Below are positions 49,710 to 58,618 of a DNA stretch of 64,000 bases, one piece after another. Position numbers and translations under genes: made by a program. The notes under the pieces were generated by a model. That model was given only the letters and a program-made list of their open reading frames with translations. It searched no databases and was not told the DNA's origin. Position 1 is the stretch's first letter. Each line of letters opens with the position of its first letter. The DNA comes from a bacterium (lineage in GTDB: Bacteria > Sysuimicrobiota > Sysuimicrobiia > Sysuimicrobiales > Segetimicrobiaceae). The stretch spans positions 1 to 64,000 of the forward strand of contig DASYZR010000005.1 in NCBI GenBank assembly GCA_035945995.1, read 5' to 3'.

Positions 49710-50441
49710 GTGCGAACGGCAGGGTGTATGGTGCAGGTCGCCGCGCTCGTGCTGTACGCCGCCGCCCTGCTCGCCGTGGACCAGTTTGTCGACCGCGGCG
49801 GGCAAGTGGTACTCGGGTGCGTGACGGCCGCCGTGCTCGTTGTGGCCTGCCGGCCCCTGTCCACCGAAGACCGCGTGCAGGTCGTGGTGGTGGTGCTCGT
49901 GGCCACGTGCTTCGAGGTCATCGGTTCGGTCCTCTGGGGACTGTACCGGTACCGGCTCGGCAATCTGCCCCTGTTCGTGCCGCCCGGTCACGGGCTCGTG
50001 TACCTGACCGGCCTCCAGGTCAGCCGCCTCGCACCGGTGATTCGCCATGCCCGGAGCTTCGTCCGGCTCGTGTTCGCGCTCGGCGTCGCCTGGGCCGCCG
50101 TCGGTCTCTCGGGCGTCCTCGGGAGAGTGGACGTGTTTGGCGCAGTCGGGGTCTTGGTGTTTTCGACCTATCTGGTCCGCGGGCCGGCCCCGACGGTGTA
50201 CGGAGGTGTCTTTCTGATGGTCGCCTGGCTGGAACTGTACGGAACGGCGCTCGGAACGTGGCGTTGGGCGGCGTTCGTGCCGGGTATCGGGATCCCGGAC
50301 GGCAACCCGCCGTCCGGTGCGGCGAGCGGCTACGTGCTGTTCGATATTCTGGCGATGGCCGCTACGCCGCTGTTGATCGCCGCCGCGCGCCCGCACAGCG
50401 TTCGAGTCGGCCCGCGGGTCCCAGCCCCGGCCGCCGCCTGA
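49710..50441 (+). CDS. polytopic membrane protein of unknown function
   Basis: A 243-residue protein with about seven hydrophobic segments. A conserved-looking loop, GNLPLFVPPGHGLVYL at about residues 84-99, follows the third segment, and PDGNPPSGAASGYVLFDILA lies near the end. I recognise the loop pattern from uncharacterised membrane proteins but no function. GTG 49710 starts the frame. There is a CMVQVAA segment near the N-terminus. It ends 24 bases before a convergent small membrane protein gene. Confidence 0.7.
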   Translation: MRTAGCMVQVAALVLYAAALLAVDQFVDRGGQVVLGCVTAAVLVVACRPLSTEDRVQVVVVVLVATCFEVIGSVLWGLYRYRLGNLPLFVPPGHGLVYLTGLQVSRLAPVIRHARSFVRLVFALGVAWAAVGLSGVLGRVDVFGAVGVLVFSTYLVRGPAPTVYGGVFLMVAWLELYGTALGTWRWAAFVPGIGIPDGNPPSGAASGYVLFDILAMAATPLLIAAARPHSVRVGPRVPAPAAA

Positions 50442-50464
50442 GAACGTTCACAACGCCTCGGGCT

Positions 50465-50692
50465 CTATTCCGGGAACAGCCAGATGCCGAACATGAGGGC
50501 CGTCCCGATCACCGCGATCAGCACCGGGCTGCCGACGAAGAGCGGAAAGACGGTTAGGACGCTGCCTCCGATGACGGCCCCGATCCGGTCGGTTTTCCGG
50601 CCATAGGCGATCGCCGCCATGCCGATGAGGCTGAAGAAGCCGCCGAGAATCAAGGTTGCCGGCGTGAAGCTCAGCATCTCGTACCGATTCAT
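50465..50692 (-). CDS. small two-helix membrane protein
   Basis: A 75-residue protein with two hydrophobic segments (LILGGFFSLIGMAAIAYG, about 14-31, and a longer run LTVFPLFVGSPVLIAVIGTALMF broken into about 46-68). ATG 50692 was chosen; the longer upstream frame is out of character. Resembles small DUF-type amino acid transport-like proteins, but no family is claimed. Confidence 0.6.
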   Translation of the reverse strand: MNRYEMLSFTPATLILGGFFSLIGMAAIAYGRKTDRIGAVIGGSVLTVFPLFVGSPVLIAVIGTALMFGIWLFPE

Positions 50693-50806
50693 GCCCGCGC
50701 GCGTGCGGGAATAGACACGGCCGGGCGAAACTTGGGTGACCCTCGGCCGCACAGCAGCCGAGAACGAAGAGGAAACCGGGATGGAATCCTTCAATACAAT
50801 TCCGAT

Positions 50807-51976
50807 ATGTCTCGGCTCGACGCCGGCAAGCGGGCCGGCCTTCCGAACAGCGCTTTCGCCTACATCGACGCTCGCGGCCGGCGGCGGCTGCCGATCCACG
50901 ACGAGGCGCACGTGCGGAACGCGCTCGCGCGCTTCAACCAGGTCGCCTTCGAGGACGATGCCGCGCGGGAGCGCGCCCGCAAGCGGCTGCTGAACGCGGC
51001 GAAGAAGTACGGGCTTGTGCCTGTCGGTTTCATCACGGGTCAGCTGCAATACGAGCAGAAACTGGGGAAGACCGGTCGCCTCGTCATCGAGCTCGGCCGG
51101 AACGGGGCTCCCGGTGAGCTCGAACAGCGCTTGCGCCGCGTCCTCCGGGATCCGACCCTCACGGTCCTCCACTGGTCGGACGCAGCGGGAGCATACCTCG
51201 ACGCCGCGGGCAAGCCGGTCCCGCTCCCCGCCGAAGAGGGGCGGCGCGCGGTGACCTATCTCGAGCGCCACGGTCGACCGATGACTGCGCTGGTGCACGA
51301 TCCGGCGGTGCTCGACGATGCGGATCTCGTGGAGACCGTGCTGGCCGCCGTGCGCTTCGTCGTCGAAAACGACCGCGCGCACGGGCAGATTCAGGCAACG
51401 GCAACCGATGCGGCGGCGCTCCCCACCGGGTTCGTCACTCTGCTGATGACCGATATCGAGCGCTCCACCGCCCTTCTCCATCGACTCGAGGACCGCTACG
51501 GCGACCTGCTGGACGGAGTCCGACGCGTACTCCGGGCAAACGTGTCGCAGGCGAGCGGCCGCGAGATCGATTCACGAGCGGACGAGTTCTTCGCGGTCTT
51601 CGGGCGCGCCGCCGACGCCGTCGGGGCGGCGGTGTCCGTCCAGCAGGCGCTGCGCCAGCGCGATTGGCCCGACGATCTTGACGTCCGGGTCCGCATCGGT
51701 ATCCACAGCGGCCGGCCAACCCTCACCGATGTTGGCTACATCGGCCTACCCGTCCACACGGCGGCCCGCGTCTGCGCGGCGGCCCACGGGGGACAGATCG
51801 TCATTTCCGGTGAGACGAAGGCAGCCGTGGAGGGATCGGTACCGGCCGGCATTCGCTTCCGCAGCCTGGGCCGGCATCGCCTGCCCGGTCTGGCGAATGC
51901 CGAAGCGCTCTTCCAGGTCGAGGCGGACGGCCTGTCCGTCGACTTCCCGCCGCCCCGGATAAAGGCCGCAGAATAA
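50807..51976 (+). CDS. class III adenylate/guanylate cyclase-domain protein
   Basis: A 389-residue protein. The N-terminal 55 residues (AFAYIDARGRRRLPIHDEAH, RNALARFNQVAF) resemble a short DUF6582-type domain with a KYGLVPVGFI end. A middle region of about 120 residues has no recognised motif. The C-terminal cyclase domain starts at FVTLLMTDIERSTAL (about 210-224), with metal-binding Asp, then REIDSRADEFFAVFGRAADAV, RVRIGIHSG and GLPVHTAARVCAAA. The second metal site DE is present (ADEFF). It probably makes a cyclic nucleotide; substrate specificity cannot be read. ATG 50807 lacks a clear SD. Confidence 0.8.
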   Translation: MSRLDAGKRAGLPNSAFAYIDARGRRRLPIHDEAHVRNALARFNQVAFEDDAARERARKRLLNAAKKYGLVPVGFITGQLQYEQKLGKTGRLVIELGRNGAPGELEQRLRRVLRDPTLTVLHWSDAAGAYLDAAGKPVPLPAEEGRRAVTYLERHGRPMTALVHDPAVLDDADLVETVLAAVRFVVENDRAHGQIQATATDAAALPTGFVTLLMTDIERSTALLHRLEDRYGDLLDGVRRVLRANVSQASGREIDSRADEFFAVFGRAADAVGAAVSVQQALRQRDWPDDLDVRVRIGIHSGRPTLTDVGYIGLPVHTAARVCAAAHGGQIVISGETKAAVEGSVPAGIRFRSLGRHRLPGLANAEALFQVEADGLSVDFPPPRIKAAE

Positions 51977-52010
51977 AAATCCTGGCGTTCTCATTGGCGA
52001 GAGTACTGTG

Positions 52011-52040
52011 TTGACCCATTCTGCGGCGGTCTGTTATGAT
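52011..52040 (+). promoter_or_regulatory. promoter of the serine operon
   Basis: TTGACC (52011-52016), an 18-base spacer and TATGAT (52035-52040) lie just upstream of the T-box leader; transcription should begin near 52047. Confidence 0.7.
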
Positions 52041-52059
52041 GCAGAAAATCATACGGGCG

Positions 52060-52310
52060 ATGACGGAGACCCGAAGTCGCGCGATCCCCTAAGAGAGCCG
52101 GTGATCGGGTGCAAGCCGGTGGAATCGCGGACCTAGTCCACTCCTGAGCCCGCGGCCGAACGCGCCCGGTCGTCCCGGCGCCAAGGCCGCCGGGTCTGCC
52201 CGTTATCGCTGTCGAGCGCCGGCCCTCCGCCCCACGCACATACCAAGGGGCCGGCAGAGGAGTGGCACCGCGAGCGCTCTCGCCTCCTGTGGCGGGAGCG
52301 CCGTCATTTT
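52060..52310 (+). ncRNA. T-box leader (tRNA-Ser-sensing) of the serine operon
   Basis: The leader has the stem I region with AAGAGAGCCGG (AG-bulge side) and the T-box itself, GTGGCACCGCG at 52262-52272, where the uncharged tRNA 3' end pairs. The specifier region reads TCC followed by A in GTCCACTCCTGAG (about 52135-52150), pointing to a UCC serine codon and tRNA-Ser(GGA). The downstream genes are a class V aminotransferase, serA and serS, so the predicted effect is expression when tRNA-Ser is uncharged. Confidence 0.8.
52274..52310 (+). terminator. T-box terminator hairpin
   Basis: GCGCTCTCGCC (52274-52284) pairs with GGCGGGAGCGC (52291-52301) with one mismatch, then CGTCATTTT. It competes with the antiterminator formed around the T-box sequence. 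Confidence 0.6.
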
Positions 52311-52386
52311 GCGGCGGTGCCCCGAGCACATGATTGAAACGGCGCGCCCCTGGGACGCGTCGATGCCAAGCACCTGGAGGACCGCG

Positions 52387-53556
52387 ATGCGCGAGTTGCC
52401 GGACGACACTCTGTTGATCCCCGGACCCACGCCCCTGCCGCCCGAGGTCCTCGACGCCATGCACCGGCAGATGACCAACCATCGCGGACCGGCGTTCGGC
52501 GCGATCATGCGCGAGATCCTCGAGGGTCTCCGCGAGGTGTTTCAGACGCGCCACGACATCCTGACCTTCGTCACCTCGGGCACCGGCGGACTCGAGGCCG
52601 CGGTGGTCAACCTCATCTCCCCGGGCGACCGCATCCTGTCGGTCAACAACGGCCATTTCTGCGAGCGGTGGGCCGAGGTCGCGGAACGCTTCGGCGCCAC
52701 GGTGGACCGGATTACTGCGCCGTGGGGCGAGCGGGTGCCCGTCGCGGAAGTCGCGGCCCGCCTGCGCGCCGATGCCGGTGGCGATTATCAGGCCGTCCTC
52801 GTGACGCAGAGCGAGACGAGTACGGGCGTGCACAACGACGTGCGGGCGATTCGCGAGGCGATGGGCGGCCACCCGGCGCTGCTGATGGTCGACGCGATCA
52901 GCAGCCTGGGCGCGATCCCGCTCGCGACCGATGCCTGGGGAGTGGACGTCGTGGTCGCCGCCTCTCAGAAGGCGCTGATGAGCCCGCCCGGCCTCGCGTT
53001 CCTGAGCGTCGGCGACCGCGCCTGGGCGGCCGCGGAGCGCTGCGCCACGCCGCGGTTCTACCTCGACTTCGCACGGGCCCGGACCGCGGCGCGGCTGGCC
53101 AACCCGTCCACGCCGTTTACGACGGCGGTGACGGTCGCGTACGCGGTGCAGGCGGCGCTCCGCCTGATTCGGCAGGAGGGGCTCGAGCAGGTCTACGCCC
53201 GGCACCGGCGGATGGCACGCCTCGTCCGGGCCGGCGTTCGCGGCATGGGACTCCAGCCGTTCGTCGACGACGCCGCGGCCGTGGACACGGTCACGACGGT
53301 GCGGATGCCCCAGGAGGTCGACGGCCTCAAGGTCGTCGCGCATGCCCGCGAGCGGTACCAGGTCCTCCTGGGCAGCGGCATCGGGCGCCTCGAGCACGAC
53401 GTCATCCGCATCGGCCATCTCGGCTACACGCGGTCGGAGTGGCTGCTCGACGGGCTCGAGACTCTCGGGCGGACCCTCGCCGACCTCGGACACCCGGTGC
53501 GCACCGAGGACGGCCAGCGGGCCGCGAAAGACGTGCTCGAAGCCGCGGTGGGGTAG
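52387..53556 (+). CDS. class V aminotransferase (serine-pyruvate/alanine-glyoxylate type)
   Basis: A 389-residue PLP enzyme. Recognisable are LLIPGPTPLPPEVLDAM (residues 8-24), the HRGPAFGAI loop, TSGTGGLEAAVVNL, and DAISSLGAIPL with the Lys in VVVAASQKALMSPPGL that binds PLP. The C-terminal IGHLGYTRSEWLLDGL is also typical. In the serine operon with SerA it may perform the phosphoserine aminotransferase step; that is inferred from context, since no serC is visible. ATG 52387 has GGAGG 6 bases upstream. The operon is controlled by the T-box. Confidence 0.87.
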   Translation: MRELPDDTLLIPGPTPLPPEVLDAMHRQMTNHRGPAFGAIMREILEGLREVFQTRHDILTFVTSGTGGLEAAVVNLISPGDRILSVNNGHFCERWAEVAERFGATVDRITAPWGERVPVAEVAARLRADAGGDYQAVLVTQSETSTGVHNDVRAIREAMGGHPALLMVDAISSLGAIPLATDAWGVDVVVAASQKALMSPPGLAFLSVGDRAWAAAERCATPRFYLDFARARTAARLANPSTPFTTAVTVAYAVQAALRLIRQEGLEQVYARHRRMARLVRAGVRGMGLQPFVDDAAAVDTVTTVRMPQEVDGLKVVAHARERYQVLLGSGIGRLEHDVIRIGHLGYTRSEWLLDGLETLGRTLADLGHPVRTEDGQRAAKDVLEAAVG

Positions 53557-53566
53557 GAGCGCCGCG

Positions 53567-55156
53567 ATGCGCGTCCTGGTCGCGGACGGCCTCTCCGACG
53601 AGGGCCTGCGGCGCCTCGCCGCCGCCGGCGAGGTCGTGGTGTGCGCCGGCGTCCCGGAGGACGAGCTCCGGACGCTGCTGCCGGCGTTCGACGCGCTGAT
53701 CGTCCGGAGCCGCACGCGCGTGCCGGCCCGGGCCGTCGAAGACGCCGGTCACCTGCGGGTCATCGCGCGCGCCGGCGTCGGGGTCGACAACATCGACGTC
53801 GAGGCGGCGACCCGGCGCGGCATTCTCGTGCTCAACACTCCGGAGAGCAGCACGACGGCCGCGGCCGAGCACACGTTTGCCATGATGCTCTCGCTCGCCC
53901 GCCACGTCCCGAGCGCCGCGCAGGCCCTCGCGCGCGGGGAGTGGGCCCGCGAACGGTTCGTCGGCACGGAATTGACCGGCAAGACTCTCGGCGTGGTGGG
54001 GCTCGGCAAGATCGGCAGCGAGGTGGCGCGGCGTGCGCTGGCCTTCGCCATGCACGTCGTGGCCGCGGACCCGTACGTGTCGGAGGAACGGGCGCGCCGG
54101 CTCGGGGTCGAGCTCGCGCCCTGGCCGGCCATCCTCGAGGCGGCCGACGTCCTCACGCTCCACGTCCCGCTCGGGGCGGATACCCGCGCGCTCATCGGTC
54201 CGGACGAACTCGCCCGCATGAAGCCCGGCGCGTTTCTGATCAACTGCGCGCGGGGCGGGCTCGTCGACGAGGCGGCGCTGCTCGCGGCCCTCGACCGGGG
54301 ACAGCTCGGCGGCGCGGCGCTCGACGTGTTCGCCCACGAACCGCCGGACGCCGATCATCCCCTGCTGCGCCATCCGCGTGTCGTCGCGACGCCGCACCTG
54401 GGCGGCTCGACGGTCGAGGCGCAGCGCTCGATCGCCGTCGAGGTCGTCGATCAGCTGCTGGCCGCGCTGCGGGGCGAGCCGGTGCGGGGCGCCGTGAACG
54501 CGCCGGCGCTCGGCGAGGACGCCTGGCAGCGGTTGGACCCCTTCATGCACCTGGCCCGCGCGCTCGGCGGCCTGACCGGGCAGCTCGCCGACGGCCAGAT
54601 TCGCGCGGTGGCGCTCGCCTACGAAGGCGAAGTCGCCCGGCTCGACACGCAGCCGCTCACGGCCTCGGTCCTCGTCGGCCTGCTCCGCCACGCCTCCGAC
54701 CAGCCTGTCAATCTGGTCAACGCGGTGCTCCTCGCCAAGGAGCGCGGGCTGCGCGTGAGCGAGGCCCACGCCGACATCTGTGAGGACTTCGCCAGCCAAC
54801 TCGTGGCCGAGGTCGAAACCTCCCGTGGGGCGCTGCGCCTCGGGGGGACCGTGTGGGGGCATCGCGAGCCGCGCATCACCCGGCTCCAGGAGTGGCGCCT
54901 CGATCTCGCGCCGGCTCCGCACATGTTGTTCGTGTGGAACGCCGACCGGCCGGGCATGATCGGCCACGTCGGGACGATCCTGGGCCGGCGCGGCGTCAAC
55001 ATCGCCAACATGCACGTCGGGCGCCGCGACGCGGGCGGGACCGCGGTCATGGTGCTCACGCTCGACGCCGCCCCGCCGGCCGACGTGGTCCGGGAGATCG
55101 GCCGAAGCGACGGCATCACCGCCGTCCGGGCGACCCAGCTGCCGCGGGAGTTGTGA
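53567..55156 (+). CDS. serA: D-3-phosphoglycerate dehydrogenase
   Basis: A 529-residue SerA of the long type. The substrate-binding domain ends with ARAGVGVDNIDVEAATRRGI (68-87). The NAD domain has GVVGLGKIGSEVARR (about 144-158). The catalytic region includes NCARGGLVDEAALL, HEPP and PHLGGSTVEAQ with the active His. Residues 310-440 are the ASB-type regulatory domain and the last 80 an ACT domain (HMLFVWNADRPGMIGHVGTIL), which usually binds serine for feedback control. Ten bases after the aminotransferase gene. Confidence 0.95.
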   Translation: MRVLVADGLSDEGLRRLAAAGEVVVCAGVPEDELRTLLPAFDALIVRSRTRVPARAVEDAGHLRVIARAGVGVDNIDVEAATRRGILVLNTPESSTTAAAEHTFAMMLSLARHVPSAAQALARGEWARERFVGTELTGKTLGVVGLGKIGSEVARRALAFAMHVVAADPYVSEERARRLGVELAPWPAILEAADVLTLHVPLGADTRALIGPDELARMKPGAFLINCARGGLVDEAALLAALDRGQLGGAALDVFAHEPPDADHPLLRHPRVVATPHLGGSTVEAQRSIAVEVVDQLLAALRGEPVRGAVNAPALGEDAWQRLDPFMHLARALGGLTGQLADGQIRAVALAYEGEVARLDTQPLTASVLVGLLRHASDQPVNLVNAVLLAKERGLRVSEAHADICEDFASQLVAEVETSRGALRLGGTVWGHREPRITRLQEWRLDLAPAPHMLFVWNADRPGMIGHVGTILGRRGVNIANMHVGRRDAGGTAVMVLTLDAAPPADVVREIGRSDGITAVRATQLPREL

Positions 55157-55160
55157 GGCC

Positions 55161-56450
55161 GTGCTGGACCTGCGCCTGATTCGGGAACGGCCGGAGGAGA
55201 TCAAAGCCGCGATCCGGCGCAAGGGCGCCGATCCGGCCCTCGTCGACGCGGTCCTCGAGGCCGATCGGCGGCGCCGCGACGCGCTCTCGCGGGTCGAAGC
55301 CCTGCGCGCCGAGCAAAACCGCGCGTCCCAGGAGATCCCGCGCCTCGCCGGCCGGGAGCGCGAAGCGCGCATCACCGAGATGAAGCGGCTCGCGACCGAC
55401 CTGCGCGCGACCGAGCCCGTCCTCGCGGCCGCGGACGCGGGGCTCGACGCGGCACTCCGGCGCCTCCCGAACCCGCCCCACCCGGCGGTCCCCGACGGCG
55501 GGCCGGAGTCGAGCGTGACGCTCCGGACGTACGGCGAACCGCCGCGTCCGCCGTTCGAGATGCGCGATCACGTCGAATTGGGGACGCGGCTCGACATGCT
55601 CGATATGGAGCGGGCCGCCAAGATCTCCGGATCGCGATTCACCCTCCTGCGCCGGGACGGGGCGCTCCTCGAACTGGCGCTCGCGCGCTTCGCGGTCGAC
55701 CGTCTCGTCGGCCGGGGGTTCGTGCCGGTCATCCCGCCCGTGCTCGTGAAGCGCGAGAGCCTGCTCGGCACGATGGGTGGCGACGGGCTCGACGAGCAGA
55801 TGGTCTACCGGATCGAAGGCGAGGATCTCGCCCTCGTCGGCACGTCGGAAGTCGCGCTCGGCGCGATGCTCGGCGGAGAGGTGCTCGACGAGGACGATCT
55901 GCCGATCCGGCTCGTCGGCGTCTCCACGTGCTTCCGGCGCGAGGCCGGCACGCACGGCAAGGACACGCGGGGGATGTTCCGGGTGCATCAGTTCGACAAG
56001 GTCGAGATGTTTTCGTTTTGCCATCCGGAGCAGTCCTGGGACGAGCACGCCCGCCTCGTCGAGATCCAAGAATCGCTCTGGCAGGAGCTCGGGCTCCCCT
56101 ACCGGGTGATCGACATCGCCGCGGGCGACCTCGGCGACCCGGCCGCTCGCAAGTACGACATCGAGACGTGGATGCCGGGCCGCGGCGGCTACGCGGAGAC
56201 GCAGTCGTGCAGCAACTGCACCGACTTCCAGGCCCGGCGGCTCAACGTGCGCTTCCGGCCGCGGGGGCGGCGCGGATTGGACTACGTGCACACGCTCAAC
56301 GGGACCGCGGTCGCGGCGCCCCGCACGATCATCGCCATCATGGAAAACTTCCAGCGGGCCGACGGCGGCATCCGCATCCCGCAAGTGCTGTCGCCCTACA
56401 TGGGCGGCCGGACGGAGATCGGGCCGCCGCAAGAGCCGGCGCGACCGTAG
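55161..56450 (+). CDS. serS: seryl-tRNA synthetase
   Basis: A 429-residue class II synthetase. The N-terminal coiled-coil tRNA-binding arm (about 30-100) is followed by motif 1 and GTSEVALGAM (about 231-240). Motif 2 is CFRREAGTHGKDTRGMFRVH and motif 3 is NGTAVAAPRTIIAIMENFQ. It charges tRNA-Ser, so the T-box sensing uncharged tRNA-Ser would directly adjust its own supply. GTG 55161 lies 4 bases after serA. Confidence 0.95.
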   Translation: MLDLRLIRERPEEIKAAIRRKGADPALVDAVLEADRRRRDALSRVEALRAEQNRASQEIPRLAGREREARITEMKRLATDLRATEPVLAAADAGLDAALRRLPNPPHPAVPDGGPESSVTLRTYGEPPRPPFEMRDHVELGTRLDMLDMERAAKISGSRFTLLRRDGALLELALARFAVDRLVGRGFVPVIPPVLVKRESLLGTMGGDGLDEQMVYRIEGEDLALVGTSEVALGAMLGGEVLDEDDLPIRLVGVSTCFRREAGTHGKDTRGMFRVHQFDKVEMFSFCHPEQSWDEHARLVEIQESLWQELGLPYRVIDIAAGDLGDPAARKYDIETWMPGRGGYAETQSCSNCTDFQARRLNVRFRPRGRRGLDYVHTLNGTAVAAPRTIIAIMENFQRADGGIRIPQVLSPYMGGRTEIGPPQEPARP

Positions 56451-56559
56451 CGCATCGGCGGTGCCGGATGCGCCCATCTGCGAGGCCACGAAGCCGGGCA
56501 AGAAGGAGATCATCGGCAAGAAGCAAATCGCGGGTAAGTCAAAACATAGGGGGGACGAG

Positions 56560-57297
56560 ATGATGCGACTTCGTGTGCTCGCAGCCTTCGCGGTTCTGGC
56601 CTGTGGCCTGGGTTTCTGGCCCCGGGCGGCTTCGGCGGCCACCGCCGGGCAGTTTGAGCTGAAGATCAACTACTGGCCCGCCAATTCGAGCTGGACGTTC
56701 AATCCCGGCGGGGTGAGCGGCGCCTGGAACTCCCAATTTCTCGGTGGAGACTTCCGTTGGACCAGCAACTCGGGATGGGGCATCCACCTGAAGTACGACA
56801 CCGGCCCCGAATCGGCATGGAGCGGCTATTTTCAAACCGGCGTCGGCACGACCTCGGGCCAGGACACCATCTGGAGCGGCGATGTCTTTTACGCGTGGCA
56901 GCTCAGCACCGCCACACTCCGGGGGTTTGTAGGATACGGCCACATCGAATTCAGCGACACGGATCCTATCTTCGGCAACGTGGACATCACGGCCACCGGA
57001 TATCGGTTGGGCGCCGACGTGACGATTCCGATCTCCGGCACCGGGTTCTCCTTCAACGCGAACGCGGCGTGGTATCCGTCCAACAGCGAGGCCTTCAGCG
57101 ACAGATTTGTTTCATCGTCGGGTAGCGGGACCGCCCTCGACTACGGCGCGAGTTTCCAATATACGTGGACGTCGGGATGGCTCGTCGAGGCGGGGTACCG
57201 GTGGGCCCATTCGGACACCTCCAGGCTCGTGGGAACCGGATGCCCCTGCACCCTTCTGTCGAGCGGACCGGTCCTTACGGTCGGCTATCACTGGTAA
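56560..57297 (+). CDS. exported beta-barrel-like protein
   Basis: A 245-residue protein. A signal peptide covers residues 1-27 (LRVLAAFAVLACGLGFWPRAASA). The mature part is made of alternating hydrophobic/polar strands rich in Trp, Tyr, Ser and Gly (FELKINYWPANSSWTFNPGG, WGIHLKYDTGPESAWSGYFQ), ending in VLTVGYHW with a terminal aromatic residue as in outer-membrane proteins. Suggests a diderm envelope. Function unknown. ATG 56560 follows GGGGGGAC; the frame extends further upstream. Confidence 0.65.
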   Translation: MMRLRVLAAFAVLACGLGFWPRAASAATAGQFELKINYWPANSSWTFNPGGVSGAWNSQFLGGDFRWTSNSGWGIHLKYDTGPESAWSGYFQTGVGTTSGQDTIWSGDVFYAWQLSTATLRGFVGYGHIEFSDTDPIFGNVDITATGYRLGADVTIPISGTGFSFNANAAWYPSNSEAFSDRFVSSSGSGTALDYGASFQYTWTSGWLVEAGYRWAHSDTSRLVGTGCPCTLLSSGPVLTVGYHW

Positions 57298-57316
57298 GGC
57301 GGCGGCTTCACCCTTT

Positions 57317-57613
57317 TCACGCTGTGTAGAACGGGGCACCGGGGTGCCTCGCGTCCCGGTGCCCGGCTTTGACCCCTCGTAGCGTCTGTGGCGCGCCTAT
57401 CCCCCGGCGAGCTCGCCGCGGGCGAATGCGGCCAGACTTCCGCGCCACCCGCTCACCGACGGCCTGTCCGATGGCCGCATCGGTCATCGTCGGCAGATGC
57501 GGTCCGTGCTGCTCCACCGAGGCCGCCACGATCACGACGGTCCGGACGCCGGCGTCCAGGGCTTCCTGAACCTCCGGCCAGGACAGTTCCTCCAGCAGCA
57601 CGGTGTCTTTCAC
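57317..57613 (-). pseudogene. truncated creatininase-family amidohydrolase
   Basis: From GTG 57613 the frame reads KDTVLLEELSWPEVQEAL, then DAGVRTVVIVAASVEQHGPH, then LPTMTDAAIGQAVGERVARK, the N-terminal part of creatininase proteins (normally about 250 residues), including the Glu-x-His metal site EQHGPHLP. Homology ends near 57435 and is followed by unrelated Arg-rich sequence to a stop at 57317. About three quarters of the enzyme is missing. The 440 bases from 57298 to 57737 otherwise contain only the hairpin. Confidence 0.6.
57334..57370 (+). terminator. hairpin after the barrel gene
   Basis: GGGCACCGGG (57334-57343) pairs with CCCGGTGCCC (57355-57364), an 11-base loop, followed by GGCTTT. 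The T-run is short, so this is a probable but not strong terminator. Confidence 0.5.
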
Positions 57614-57737
57614 GCCTCCACCCCTCCCGCTTGGGCCAGACGGTACGGACGTCGTTCGCCGGACGAGGGCCCGAATCCCGGCGTAGCGCAATCCGGCGCC
57701 GCGGGAAGAGCGCGCCCCGCCGGGGAAGCATCCCCGC

Positions 57738-58574
57738 GTGCACTTGCGCCTCGAAGGCCTCACGCTCCGATACGGCGACCGGCTCGCGCTTGATGACGTG
57801 AGCGCGTCGCTGGAGGGCCGCATCATCGGCCTGCTCGGCGCGAATGCCTCGGGGAAGACGTCGCTGCTGCGGATCCTCGCCGGCGTGCAGGCCGCGGCGC
57901 GTGGACGCGCCTTCATCGACGGCCTGGAGATTCACGTCGGCCGGCGTCCCGGCCTCTCCTATTTGCCGCAGGAGATCGGAGGGTTCCCGTTCTGGCAGCG
58001 GCCCGCGGAAACGCTGTCGGGAACGTTCATCCTGAAGGGCATTGCGGGGCACGACGAGCGGGCCAAGGAACTGTTGGCGGCGGTCGGGCTCGGGAACGAA
58101 GATCGGTCGGCGGCCGAATTCTCCGGGGGGATGAAGCAGAAGCTCCGGATCACCCAGGCCCTGTCCCATGCGCCGCAGGTGCTCATCATGGACGAACCCA
58201 CCACCGGTCTCGACACCCGCGAGCGCTTTCGCCTGCTGCGGATCATCGAGCGGCTGCGCGATCGCGTCTCGGTCCTGTTCTCCACGCACCAACCCGAGGA
58301 CGTGGCGGCGGTGTGCGACGTCGTCCTGATCCTCCACCGCGGCCGCGCCGCGGCGTCGGGCACGCCGGACGCCATCGCCGGGATGGCAAAGGGCCGGGTC
58401 TACGAGGTCGGCGTCCCCGCCTCGACCCTGCCCGCGGAGTCCGAGTATGAGATTGCCGCGGTCGGACGGACCGATGGAACACTACGGATTCGCGTCGTCG
58501 GTGAGCCGCCCGCCGGCGCCACCCCGGTCGACCCGCGGCTCGAGGACGCCTACCTCTTGTTGACGCAACACTAG
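57738..58574 (+). CDS. ABC transporter ATP-binding protein (orphan)
   Basis: A 278-residue ATPase subunit. Walker A GANASGKTSL is at about 34-43, the signature FSGGMKQKL at about 129-137, and Walker B VLIMDEPTTGLD at about 149-160, with a His switch in STHQ. Such subunits usually power ABC-2 type efflux or export. No membrane subunit is adjacent, so its partner is elsewhere. GTG 57738. It follows the creatininase remnant on the opposite strand. Confidence 0.85.
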   Translation: MHLRLEGLTLRYGDRLALDDVSASLEGRIIGLLGANASGKTSLLRILAGVQAAARGRAFIDGLEIHVGRRPGLSYLPQEIGGFPFWQRPAETLSGTFILKGIAGHDERAKELLAAVGLGNEDRSAAEFSGGMKQKLRITQALSHAPQVLIMDEPTTGLDTRERFRLLRIIERLRDRVSVLFSTHQPEDVAAVCDVVLILHRGRAAASGTPDAIAGMAKGRVYEVGVPASTLPAESEYEIAAVGRTDGTLRIRVVGEPPAGATPVDPRLEDAYLLLTQH

Positions 58575-58618
58575 GTGCATCGAAGAGCCGGCACCGGGGG
58601 CTGCGCGCGGGTGACAGA

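Noticed and set aside
52330-52386. ATG 52330 as start of the aminotransferase
   Set aside because: It lies just after the T-box terminator without an SD sequence, whereas ATG 52387 has GGAGG at good spacing and matches the family N-terminus.
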